The notes under the pieces are model-generated. The model made no database searches. It was not told the DNA's origin and saw nothing but the letters and a program-made list of their open reading frames with translations. 64,000 nt of DNA from Euonymus europaeus (lineage: Eukaryota; Streptophyta; Magnoliopsida; Celastrales; Celastraceae): the NCBI GenBank assembly GCA_963580455.1, contig OY756972.1, positions 12,229,001 through 12,293,000 on the forward strand, written 5' to 3'. A program made the position numbers and the translations under genes. This document shows, piece after piece, positions 23,565-36,150 of this stretch; positions within the stretch are counted from its first letter, which is position 1, and every line of letters starts with the position of its first letter.

Positions 23565-26500
23565 TTTTACGAGTATAAACTTCATGGATTATTTCGATGC
23601 CAAAACACCAACTTTCTATGACAAATGGACAAAACCGTTAAAAGCTCCTCCATAGAGAGAGTTGAGCAACTTCGGACCATCAAAGTTGCTCGGTGTACAA
23701 TTTTTATTGTTCTTATATGTCAAATTTTAAGAGTATAAGCTTCCTAGATTTTTTCGATGCCAAAACACCAACTTTCTATGACAAATGGAGAAAACCGTTA
23801 AAAGCTCCTCCATAGAGAGAGTTAAGCAACTTCGGACCATCAACGTTTCTCGATGTACACTTTTTATTGTTCTTATATGTCAAATTTTATGAGTATAAGC
23901 TTCATAGATTATTTCGATGCCAAAACACCAACTTTTATGACAAATGGACAAAACCGTTCAAAGCTCCTCCATAGAGAGAGTTGGGCAACTTCGGACCATC
24001 AAAGTTCCTCTATGTACAATTTTTATTGTTTTTTTACGTAAAATTTTATTAATACAAGCTTCCAAGATTATTTCGATTCCAACACACCAACTTTCTATGA
24101 CAAATGGATAAAACCGTTAAAAGCTCCTCCATAGAGAGAGTTGAGCAACTTCGGACCATCAAAGTTGCTCGGTGTACAATTTTTATTGTTCTTATATGTC
24201 AAATTTTAAGAGTATAAGCTTCCTAGATTATTTCGATGCCAAAACACCAACTTTCTATGACAAATGGACAAAACCGTTAAAAGCTCCTCCATAGAGAGAG
24301 TTGAGCAACTTCGGACCATTGAAGTTGCTCGGTGTAGAATTTTTATTGTTCTTATATTTCAAATTTTAAGAGTATAAGCTTCCTAGATTATTTCGATGCC
24401 AAAACACCAACTTTCTATGACAAATGGACAAAACCGTTAAAAGCTCCTCCATAGAGAGAGTTAAGCAACTTCGGACCATCAAAGTTGCTCGGTGTACAAT
24501 TTTTATTGTTCTTATATGTCAAATTTTACGAGTATAAGCTTCCTAGATTATTTCGATGCCAAAACACCAACTTTCTATGGCAAATGGACAAAACCGTTAA
24601 AAGCTCATCCATAGAGAGAGTGAACAACTTCGGACCATCAAAGTTGCTCGGTGTACAATTTTTATTGTTCTTATATGTCAAATTTTACGAGTATAAACTT
24701 CATGGATTATTTCGATGCCAAAACACCAACTTTCTATGACAAATGGACAAAACCGTTAAAAGCTCCTCCATAGAGAGAGTTAAGCAACTTCGGACCATCA
24801 AAGTTGCTCGGCGTACAATTTTTATTGTTCTTATATGTCGAATTTTACGAGTATAAGCTTCCTAGATTATTTCGATGCCAAAACACCAATTTTCTATGGC
24901 AAATGGACAAAACCGTTAAAAGCTCATCCATAGAGAGAGTTGAGCAACTTCGGACCATCAAAGTTGCTCGGTGTACAATTTTTATTGTTCTTATATGTGA
25001 AATTTTACGAGTATAAACTTCATGGATTATTTCGATGCCAAAACACCAACTTTCTATGACAAATGGAGAAAACCGTTAAAAGCTCCTCCATAGAGAGAGT
25101 TAAGCAACTTCGGACCATCAACGTTTCTCGATGTACACTTTTTATTGTTCTTATATGTCAAATTTTATGAGTATAAGCTTCATAGATTATTTCGATGCCA
25201 AAACACCAACTTTTATGACAAATGGACAAAACCGTTCAAAGCTCCTCCATAGAGAGAGTTGAGCAACTTCGGACCATCAAAGTTCCTCTATGTACACTTT
25301 TTATTGTTCTTTTACGTAAAATTTTATTAATACAAGCTTCCAAGATTATTTTGATTCCAACACACCAACTTTCTATGACAAATGGATAAAACCGTTAAAA
25401 GCTCCTCCATAGAGAGAGTTGAGCGACTTCGGACCATCAAAGTTGCTCGGTGTACAATTTTTATTGTTCTTATATGTCAATTTTTAAGAGTATAAGCTTC
25501 CTAGATTATTTCGATGCCAAAACACCAACTTTCTATGACAAATGGACAAAACCGTTAAAAGGTCCTCCATAGAGAGAGTTGAGCAACTTCGGACCATCAA
25601 AGTTCCACTATGTACACTTTTTATTGTTCTTTTACGTAAAATTTTATTAATACAAGCTTCCAAGATTCTTTCGATTCCAACACACCAACTTTCAATGACA
25701 AATGGATAAAACCGTTAAAAGCCCCTCCATAGAGAGAGTTGAGCGACTTCGGACCATCAAAGTTGCTCGGTGTATACTTTTTATTGTTCATATATGTCAA
25801 AGTTTATGAGTATAAGCTTTATAGATTATTTCGATGCCAAAACACCAACTTTTATGACAAATGGACAAAACCGTTAAAAGCTTCTTCATAGAGAGAGTTG
25901 AGCAACTTCGGACCATCAAAGTTGCTCGGTGTACAATTTTTATTGTTCTTATATGTCAAATTTTAAGAGTATAAGCTTCCTAGATATTTTCGATGCCAAA
26001 ACACCAACTTTCTATGACAAATTGAGAAAACCGTTAAAAGCTCCTCCATAGAGAGAGTTAAGCAACTTCGGACCATAAACGTTTCTCGATGTACACTTTT
26101 TATTGTTCTTATATGTCAAATTTTATGAGTATAAGCTTCATAGATTATTTCGATGCCAAAACACCAACGTTTATGACAAATGGACAAAACCGTTAAAAGC
26201 TCCTCCATAGAGAGAGTTGAGCAACTTCGGACCATCAAAGTTCCTCTATGTACACTTTTTATTGTTCTTTTACGTAAAATTTTATTAATACAAGCTTCCA
26301 AGATTCTTTCGATTCCAACACACCAACTTTCAATGACAAATGGATAAAACCGTTAAAAGCCCCTCCATAGAGAGAGTTGAGCGACTTCGGACCATCAAAG
26401 TTGCTCGGTGTACAATTTTTACTGTTCTTATATGTCAAATTTTAAGAGTATAAGCTTTCTAGATTATTTCGATGCCAAAACACCAACTTTCTATGACAAA

Positions 26501-27874
26501 TGGACAAAACCGTTAAAAGCTCCTCCATAGAGAGAGTTGAGCAACTTCGGACCATTGAAGTTGCTCGGTGTAGAATTTTTATTGTTCTTATATTTCAATT
26601 TTTAGAGTATAAGCTTCCTAGATTATTTCGATGCCAAAACACCAACTTTCTATGACAAATGGACAAAACCGCTAAAAGCTCCTCCATAGAGAGAGTTGAG
26701 CAACTTCGGACCATCAAAGTTGCTCGGTGTACACTTTTTATTGTTCTTATATGTCAAATTTTATGAGTATAAGCTTCCTAGATTATTTCGATGCCAAAAC
26801 ACCAACTTTTATGACAAATGGACAAAACCGCTAAAAGCTCCTCCATAGAGAGAGTTGAACAACTTCGGACCATCAAAGTTGCTCGGTGTACAATTTTTAT
26901 TGTTCTTATATGTGAAATTTTACGAGTATAAACTTCATGGATTATTTCGATGCCAAAACACCAACTTTCTATGACAAATGGACAAAACCGTTAAAAGTTC
27001 CTCCATAGAGAGAGTTGAGCCACTTCGGACGATCAAAGTTGCTGAGTGTACACTTTTTATTGTTCTTATATGTCAAATTTTAGGAGTATAAGCTTCATGG
27101 ATTATTTCGATGCCAAAACACCAACTTTCTATGACAAATGGACCAAACCGTTAAAAGCTCCTCCATAGAGAGAGTTGAGCAAGTTCAGACCATCAAAGTT
27201 GCTCGGTGTACACTTTTTATTGTTCATATATGTCAAAGTTTATGAGTATAAGCTTTATAGATTCTTTCGATGCCAAAACACCAACTTTTATGACAAATGG
27301 ACAAAACCGTTAAAAGCTTCTTCATAGAGAGAGTTGACCAACTTCGGACCATCAAAGTTGCTCGGTGTACAATTTTTATTGTTCTTATATGTCAAATTTT
27401 AAGAGTATAAGCTTCCTAGATTATTTCGATGCCAAAACACCAACTTGTATGACAAATGGACAAAACCGCTAAAAGCTCCTCCATAGAGAGAGTTGAACAA
27501 CTTCGGACCATCAAAGTTGCTCGGTGTACAATTTTTATTGTTCTTATATGTGAAATTTTACGAGTATAAACTTCATGGATTATTTCGATGCCAAAACACC
27601 AACTTTCTATGGCAAATGGACAAAACCGTTAAAAGCTCATCCATAGAGAGAGTGAACAACTTCGGACCATCAAAGTTGCTCGGTGTACAATTTTTATTGT
27701 TCTTATATGTCAAATTTTACGAGTATAAACTTCATGGATTATTTGGATGCCAAAACACCAACTTTCTATGGCAAATGGACAAAACCGTTAAAAGCTCATC
27801 CATAGAGAGAGTTGAGCAACTTCGGACCATCAAAGTTGCTCGGTGTACAATTTTTATTGTTCTTATATGTCAAA
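23565..27874 (+). repeat. 27-monomer higher-order repeat, copy B (4,310 bp)
   Basis: Directly follows copy A and is nearly identical to it. The difference I saw is ATTCTTTCGATGCC near 27,261 where A has ATTATTTCGATGCC near 22,951. The near identity over 4.3 kb shows that the duplication is recent compared with divergence between neighbouring monomers. Confidence 0.9.
25551..26508 (+). repeat. M6 module, copy 5 (inside 27-mer copy B)
   Basis: Exactly 4,310 bp after M6 copy 4, with the same TGTATACTTTTTATTG variant. I saw no difference from copy 4. Confidence 0.9.
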
Positions 27875-29434
27875 TTTTACGAGTATAAACTTCATGGATT
27901 ATTTCGATGCCAAAACACCAACTTTCTATGACAAATGGACAAAACCGTTAAAAGCTCCTCCATAGAGAGAGTTGAGCAACTTCGGACCATCAAAGTTGCT
28001 CGGTGTACAATTTTTATTGTTCTTATATGTCAAATTTTAAGAGTATAAGCTTCCTAGATTTTTTCGATGCCAAAACACCAACTTTCTATGACAAATGGAG
28101 AAAACCGTTAAAAGCTCCTCCATAGAGAGAGTTAAGCAACTTCGGACCATCAACGTTTCTCGATGTACACTTTTTATTGTTCTTATATGTCAAATTTTAT
28201 GAGTATAAGCTTCATAGATTATTTCGATGCCAAAACACCAACTTTTATGACAAATGGACAAAACCGTTCAAAGCTTCTCCATAGAGAGAGTTGGGCAACT
28301 TCGGACCATCAAAGTTCCTCTATGTACAATTTTTATTGTTTTTTTACGTAAAATTTTATTAATACAAGCTTCCAAGATTATTTCGATTCCAACACACCAA
28401 CTTTCTATGACAAATGGATAAAACCGTTAAAAGCTCCTCCATAGAGAGAGTTGAGCAACTTCGGACCATCAAAGTTGCTCGGTGTACAATTTTTATTGTT
28501 CTTATATGTCAAATTTTAAGAGTATAAGCTTCCTAGATTATTTCGATGCCAAAACACCAACTTTCTATGACAAATGGACAAAACCGTTAAAAGCTCCTCC
28601 ATAGAGAGAGTTGAGCAACTTCGGACCATTGAAGTTGCTCGGTGTAGAATTTTTATTGTTCTTATATTTCAAATTTTCAGAGTATAAGCTTCCTAGATTA
28701 TTTCGATGCCAAAACACCAACTTTCTATGACAAATGGACAAAACCGTTAAAAGCTCCTCCATAGAGAGAGTTAAGCAACTTCGGACCATCAAAGTTGCTC
28801 GGTGTACAATTTTTATTGTTCTTATATGTCAAATTTTACGAGTATAAGCTTCCTAGATTATTTCGATGCCAAAACACCAACTTTCTATGGCAAATGGACA
28901 AAACCGTTAAAAGCTCATCCATAGAGAGAGTGAACAACTTCGGACCATCAAAGTTGCTCGGTGTACAATCTTTATTGTTCTTATATGTCAAATTTTACGA
29001 GTATAAACTTCATGGATTATTTCGATGCCAAAACACCAACTTTCTATGACAAATGGACAAAACCGTTAAAAGCTCCTCCATAGAGAGAGTTAAGCAACTT
29101 CGGACCATCAAAGTTGCTCGGCGTACAATTTTTATTGTTCTTATATGTCGAATTTTACGAGTATAAGCTTCCTAGATTATTTCGATGCCAAAACACCAAT
29201 TTTCTATGGCAAATGGACAAAACCGTTAAAAGCTCATCCATAGAGAGAGTTGAGCAACTTCGGACCATCAAAGTTGCTCGGTGTACAATTTTTATTGTTC
29301 TTATATGTCAAATTTTAAGAGTATAAGCTTCCTAGATTTTTTCGATGCCAAAACACCAACTTTCTATGACAAATGGAGAAAACCGTTAAAAGCTCCTCCA
29401 TAGAGAGAGTTAAGCAACTTCGGACCATCAAAGT
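27875..29434 (+). repeat. 27-monomer higher-order repeat, partial copy C
   Basis: Continues the 4,310-bp series for about 1.4 kb past copy B, then departs near 29,300, where TATGTCAAATTTTAAGAG replaces the expected TATGTGAAATTTTACGAG. It continues to match the older copy at 16-17.4 kb up to about 29,434. Private changes include AAGCTTCTCC (about 28,273) and ACAATCTTTATTG (about 28,966). It shares TTTTCAGAG with the 16.7-kb copy. Confidence 0.85.
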
Positions 29435-31617
29435 TCCTCTATGTACACTTTTTATTGTTCTTTTACGTAAAATTTTATTAATACAAGCTTCCAAGATACT
29501 TTCGATTCCAACACACCAACTTTCAATGACAAATGGATAAAACCGTTAAAAGCCCCTCCATAGAGAGAGTTGAGCGACTTCGGACCATCAAAGTTGCTCG
29601 GTGTACAATTTTTACTGTTCTTATATGTCAAATTTTAAGAGTATAAGCTTTCTAGATTATTTCGATGCCAAAACACCAACTTTCTATGACAGATGGACAA
29701 AACCGTTAAAAGCTCCTCCATAGAGAGAGTTGAGGAACTTCGGACCATTGAAGTTGCTCGGTGTAGAATTTTTATTGTTCTTATATTTCAAATTTTAAGA
29801 GTATAAGCTTCCTAGATTATTTCGATGCCAAAACACCAACTTTCTATGACAAATGGACAAAACCGTTAAAAGCTCCTCCATAGAGAGAGTTGAGTAACTT
29901 CGGACCATCAAAGTTGCTCGGTGTACAATTTTTATTGTTCTTATATGTCAAATTTTAAGAGTATAAGCTTCCTAGATTATTTCGATGCCAAAACACCAAC
30001 TTTTATGACAAATGGACAAAACCGCTAAAAGCTCCTCCATAGAGAGAGTTGAGCAACTTCGGACCATCAAAGTTGCTCGGTGTACACTTTTTATTGTTCT
30101 TATATGTCAAATTTTATGAGTATAAGCTTCCTAGATTATTTCGATGCCAAAACACCAACTTTTATGACAAATGGACAAAACCGCTAAAAGCTCCTCCATA
30201 GAGAGAGTTGAGCAACTTCGGACCATCAAAGTTACTCTATGTATACTTTTTATTGTTCTTCTATGTAAAATTTTATTAATACAACCTTCCAAGATTATTT
30301 CGATGCCAAAACACCAACTTTCTATGACAAATGGACAAAACCGTTAAAAGCTCCTCCATAGAGAGAGTTAAGCAACTTCGGACCATCAAAGTTGCTCGGT
30401 GTACAATTTTTATTGTTCTTATATGTCAAATTTTACGAGTATAAGCTTCCTAGATTATTTCGATGCCAAAACACCAACTTTCTATGGCAAATGGACAAAA
30501 CCGTTAAAAGCTCATCCATAGAGAGAGTGAACAACTTCGGACCATCAAAGTTGCTCGGTGTACAATTTTTATTGTTCTTATATGTCAAATTTTACGAGTA
30601 TAAACTTCATGGATTATTTCGATGCCAAAACACCAACTTTCTATGACAAATGGACAAAACCGTTAAAAGCTCCTCCATAGAGAGAGTTAAGCAACTTCGG
30701 ACCATCAAAGTTGCTCGGCGTACAATTTTTATTGTTCTTATATGTCGAATTTTACGAGTATAAGCTTCCTAGATTATTTCGATGCCAAAACACCAATTTT
30801 CTATGGCAAATGGACAAAACCGTTAAAAGCTCATCCATAGAGAGAGTTGAGCAACTTCGGACCATCAAAGTTGCTCGGTGTACAATTTTTATTGTTCTTA
30901 TATGTGAAATTTTACGAGTATAAACTTCATGGATTATTTCGATGCCAAAACCCCAACTTTCTATGACAAATGGAGAAAACCGTTAAAAGCTCCTCCATAG
31001 AGAGAGTTGAGCAACTTCGGACCATCAAAGTTGCTCGGTGTACAATTTTTATTGTTCTTATATGTCAAATTTTAAGAGTATAAGCTTCCTAGATTTTTTC
31101 GATGGCAAAACACGAACTTTCTATGACAAATGGAGAAAACCGTTAAAAGCTCCTCCATAGAGAGAGTTAAGCAACTTCGGACCATCAACGTTTCTCGATG
31201 TACACTTTTTATTGTTCTTATATGTCAAATTTTATGAGTATAAGCTTCATAGATTATTTCGATGCCAAAACACCAACTTTTATGACAAATGGACAAAACC
31301 GTTCAAAGCTCCTCCATAGAGAGAGTTGAGCAACTTCGGACCATCAAAGTTCCTCTATGTACACTTTTTATTGTTCTTTTACGTAAAATTTTATTAATAC
31401 AAGCTTCCAAGATTATTTTGATTCCAACACACCAACTTTCTATGACAAATGGATAAAACCGTTAAAAGCTCCTCCATAGAGAGAGTTGAGCGACTTCGGA
31501 CCATCAAAGTTGCTCGGTGTACAATTTTTATTGTTCTTATATGTCAATTTTTAAGAGTATAAGCTTCCTAGATTATTTCGATGCCAAAACACCAACTTTC
31601 TATGACAAATGGACAAA
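29435..31617 (+). repeat. Linker satellite segment with M6 fragments and first GTTACTCTATG monomer
   Basis: Begins with the last two M6 monomers (AAGATACTTTCG, then GCCCCTCC with TTTTTACTG). GAGGAAC and GAGTAAC monomers follow; the same series recurs at about 36,620-37,480 (offset about 7,185). At about 30,230 it holds a GTTACTCTATGTATAC monomer, a class common only in the right third of the window. From about 30,390 it returns to the GTGAACAAC / TATGTCGAA series seen at 24.5 and 28.8 kb. A private ACACGAAC change lies near 31,110. Confidence 0.7.
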
Positions 31618-32734
31618 ACCGTTAAAAGCTCCTCCATAGAGAGAGTTGAGCAACTTCGGACCATCAAAGTTCCACTATGTACACTTTTTATTGTTCTTTT
31701 ACGTAAAATTTTATTAATACAAGCTTCCAAGATTCTTTCGATTCCAACACACCAACTTTCAATGACAAATGGATAAAACCGTTAAAAGCCCCTCCATAGA
31801 GAGAGTTGAGCGACTTCGGACCATCAAAGTTGCTCGGTGTACACTTTTTATTGTTCATATATGTCAAAGTTTATGAGTATAAGCTTTAAAGATTATTTCG
31901 ATGCCAAAACACCAACTTTTATGACAAATGGACAAAACCGTTAAAAGCTTCTTCATAGAGAGAGTTGAGCGACTTCGGACCATCAAAGTTGCTCGGTGTA
32001 CACTTTTTATTGTTCATATATGTCAAAGTTTATGAGTATAAGCTTTATAGATTATTTCGATGCCAAAACACCAACTTTTATGACAAATGGACAAAACCGT
32101 TAAAAGCTTCTTCATAGAGAGAGTTGAGCAACTTCGGACCATCAAAGTTGCTCGGTGTACAATTTTTATTGTTCTTATATGTCAAATTTTAAGAGTATAA
32201 GCTTCCTAGATATTTTCGATGCCAAAACACCAACTTTCTATGACAAATTGAGAAAACCGTTAAAAGCTCCTCCATAGAGAGAGTTAAGCAACTTCGGACC
32301 ATAAACGTTTCTCGATGTACACTTTTTATTGTTCTTATATGTCAAATTTTATGAGTATAAGCTTCATAGATTATTTCGATGCCAAAACGCCAACGTTTAT
32401 GACAAATGGACAAAACCGTTAAAAGCTCCTCCATAGAGAGAGTTGAGCAACTTCGGACCATCAAAGTTCCTCTATGTACACTTTTTATTGTTCTTTTACG
32501 TAAAATTTTATTAATACATGCTTCCAAGATTCTTTCGATTCCAACACACCAACTTTCAATGACAAATGGATAAAACCGTTAAAAGCCCCTCCATAGAGAG
32601 AGTTGAGCGACTTCGGACCATCAAAGTTGCTCGGTGTACAATTTTTACTGTTCTTATATGTCAAATTTTAAGAGTATAAGCTTTCTAGATTATTTCGATG
32701 CCAAAACACCAACTTTCTATGACAAATGGACAAA
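31618..32734 (+). repeat. M6 module, copy 6, with one extra monomer (7 monomers, 1,117 bp)
   Basis: Same order as the other M6 copies, but the TTCATATATG monomer is present twice in a row, starting at 31,778 and 31,937, each 159 bp. The second carries GCTTCTTCAT from the following monomer at its start and GAGCGACTTCGG from the preceding monomer after it. This is what an unequal exchange between adjacent monomers would produce. Confidence 0.85.
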
Positions 32735-35700
32735 ACCGTTAAAAGCTCCTCCATAGAGAGAGTTGAGGAACTTCGGACCATTGAAGTTGCTCGGTGTAGA
32801 ATTTTTATTGTTCTTATATTTCAAATTTTAAGAGTATAAGCTTCCTAGATTATTTCGATGCCAAAACACCAACTTTCTATGACAAATGGACAAAACCGTT
32901 AAAAGCTCCTCCATAGAGAGAGTTGAGCAACTTCGGACCATCAAAGTTGCTCGGTGTACAATTTTTATTGTTCTTATATGTCAAATTTTAAGAGTATAAG
33001 CTTCCTAGATTATTTCGATGCCAAAACACCAACTTTTATGACAAATGGACAAAACCGCTAAAAGCTCCTCCATAGAGAGAGTTGAGCAACTTCGGACCAT
33101 CAAAGTTGCTCGGTGTACACTTTTTATTGTTCTTATATGTCAAATTTTATGAGTATAAGCTTCCTAGATTATTTCAATGCCAAAACACCAACTTTTATGA
33201 CAAATGGACAAAACCGCTAAAAGCTCCTCCATAGAGAGAGTTGAGCAACTTCGGACCATCAAAGTTACTCTATGTATACTTTTTATTGTTCTTCTATGTA
33301 AAATTTTATTAATACAACCTTCCAAGATTATTTCGATGCCAAAACACCAACTTTCTATGACAAATGGAGAAAACCGTTAAAAGCTCCTGCATAGAGAGAG
33401 TTAAGCAACTTCGGACCATCAACGTTTCTCGATGTACACTTTTTATTGTTCTTATATGAAAATTTTTATAAATACAACCTTCCAAGATTATTTCGATTCC
33501 AAAACACAAACTTTCTATGACAAATGGATAAAACCCTTAAAAGCTCCTCCATAGAGAGAGTTGAGCAACTTCAGACCATCAAAGTTTCTCGGTGTACAAT
33601 TTTTGTTGTTCTTATATGTCAAATTTTAAAAGTATAAGCTTCCTAGATTATTTCGATGCCAAAACACCAACTTTCTATGACAAATGGACAAAACCGTTAA
33701 AAGCTCCTCCAAAGAGAGAGTTGAGCAACTTCGGACCATCAAAGTTGCTCGGTGTACAATTTTTATTGTTCTTCTATGTCAAATTTTACGAGTATAAGCT
33801 TCCTAGATTATTTCGATGCCAAAACACCAACTTTCTATGGCAAATGGACAAAACCGTTAAAAGCTCATCCATAGAGAGAGTGAACAACTTCGGACCAGCA
33901 AAGTTGCTCGGTGTACAATTTTTATTGTTCTTATATGTCAAATTTTAAGAGTATAAGCTTCCTAGATTTTTTCGATGCCAAAACACCAACTTTCTATGAC
34001 AAATGGAGAAAACCGTTAAAAGCTCCTCCATAGAGAGAGTTAAGCAACTTCGGACCATCAACGTTTCTCGATGTACACTTTTTATTGTTCTTATATGTCA
34101 AATTTTATGAGTATAAGCTTCGTAGATTATTTCGATGCCAAAACACCAACTTTTATGACAAATGGACAAAACCGTTCAAAGCTCCTCCATAGAGAGAGTT
34201 GAGCAACTTCGGACCATCAAAGTTCCTCTATGTACACTTTTTATTGTTCTTTTACGTAAAATTTTATTAATACAAGCTTCCAAGATTATTTTGATTCCAA
34301 CACACCAACTTTCTATGACAAATGGATAAAACCGTTAAAAGCTCCTCCATAGAGAGAGTTGAGCGACTTCGGACCATCAAAGTTGCTCGGTGTACAATTT
34401 TTATTGTTCTTATATGTCAATTTTTAAGAGTATAAGCTTCCTAGATTATTTCGATGCCAAAACACCAACTTTCTATGACAAATGGACAAAACCGTTAAAA
34501 GGTCCTCCATAGAGAGAGTTGAACAACTTCGGACCATCAAAGTTCCACTATGTACACTTTTTATTGTTCTTTTACGTAAAATTTTATTAATACAAGCTTC
34601 CAAGATTCTTTCGATTCCAACACACCAACTTTCAATGACAAATGGATAAAACCGTTAAAAGCCCCTCCATAGAGAGAGTTGAGCGACTTCGGACCATCAA
34701 AGTTGCTCGGTGTACACTTTTTATTGTTCATATATGTCAAAGTTTATGAGTATAAGCTTTATAGATTATTTCGATGCCAAAACACCAACTTTTATGACAA
34801 ATGGACAAAACCGTTAAAAGCTTCTTCATAGAGAGAGTTGAGCAACTTCGGACCATCAAAGTTGCTCGGTGTACAATTTTTATTGTTCTTATATGTCAAA
34901 TTTTAAGAGTCTAAGCTTCCCAGATATTTTCGATGCCAAAACACCAACTTTCTATGACAAATTGAGAAAACCGTTAAAAGCTCCTCCATAGAGAGAGTTA
35001 AGCAACTTCGGACCATAAACGTTTCTCGATGTACACTTTTTATTGTTCTTATATGTCAAATTTTATGAGTATAAGCTTCATAGATTATTTCGATGCCAAA
35101 ACACCAACGTTTATGACAAATGGACAAAACCGTTAAAAGCTCCTCCATAGAGAGAGTTGAGCAACTTCGGACCATCAAAGTTCCTCTATGTACACTTTTT
35201 ATTGTTCTTTTACGTAAAATTTTATTAATACAAGCTTCCAAGATTCTTTCGATTCCAACACACCAACTTTCAATGACAAATGGATAAAACCGTTAAAAGC
35301 CCCTCCATAGAGAGAGTTGAGCGACTTCGGACCATCAAAGTTGCTCGGTGTACAATTTTTACTGTTCTTATATGTCAAATTTTAAGAGTATAAGCTTTCT
35401 AGATTATTTCGATGCCAAAACACCAACTTTCTATGACAAATGGACAAAACCGTTAAAAGCTCCTCCATAGAGAGAGTTGAGCAACTTCGGACCATTGAAG
35501 TTGCTCGGTGTAGAATTTTTATTGTTCTTATATTTCAAATTTTAAGAGTATAGGCTTCCTAGATTATTTCGATGCCAAAACACCAACTTTCTATGACAAA
35601 TGGACAAAACCGCTAAAAGCTCCTCCATAGAGAGAGTTGAGCAACTTCGGACCATCAAAGTTGCTCGGTGTACACTTTTTATTGTTCTTATATGTCAAAT

Positions 35701-36150
35701 TTTATGAGTATAAGCTTCCTAGATTATTTCGATGCCAAAACACCAACTTTTATGACAAATGGACAAAACCTCTAAAAGCTCCTCCATAGAGAGAGTTGAA
35801 CAACTTCGGACGATCAAAGTTGCTCGGTGTACAATTTTTATTGTTCTTATATGTGAAATTTTACGAGGATAAACTTCATGGATTATTTCGATGCCAAAAC
35901 ACCAACTTTCTATGACAAATGGACAAAACCGTTAAAAGTTCCTCCATAGAGAGAGTTGAGCCACTTCGGACGATCAAAGTTGCTGAGTGTACACTTTTTA
36001 TTGTTCTTATATGTCAAATTTTAGGAGTATAAGCTTCATGGATTATTTCGATGCCAAAACACCAACTTTCTATGACAAATGGACAAAACCGTTAAAAGCT
36101 CCTCCATAGAGAGAGTTGAGCAAGTTCAGACCATCAAAGTTGCTCGGTGT
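32000..36150 (+). repeat. 26-monomer higher-order repeat, copy 1 (4,151 bp)
   Basis: Variants from about 32,000 to 34,100 recur 4,151 bp downstream. Examples are AAATTGAGAAAACC, CCATAAACG, GAGGAAC, GTTACTCTATG, TCCTGCATAGAG, the AAACCCTTAAAAG monomer, CAATTTTTGTTG, CTCCAAAGAGAG and GGACCAGCAAAG. The unit contains M6 copy 7. The left boundary is approximate because the flanking monomers are similar anyway. Confidence 0.75.
34491..35448 (+). repeat. M6 module, copy 7
   Basis: Six monomers with the standard marker series. Private changes are GAACAACTTCGG in the first monomer and GAGTCTAAGCTTCCCAG near 34,910. After it the series AAACCTCTAAAAG and ACGAGGATAAAC (about 35,770-35,870) resembles the 14.9-15.1 kb stretch with new changes. 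Confidence 0.85.

Noticed and set aside
30232..30300. GTTACTCTATGTATAC monomer as foreign sequence
   Set aside because: It aligns along its length to the satellite monomer and is a divergent class that becomes frequent after 45 kb.
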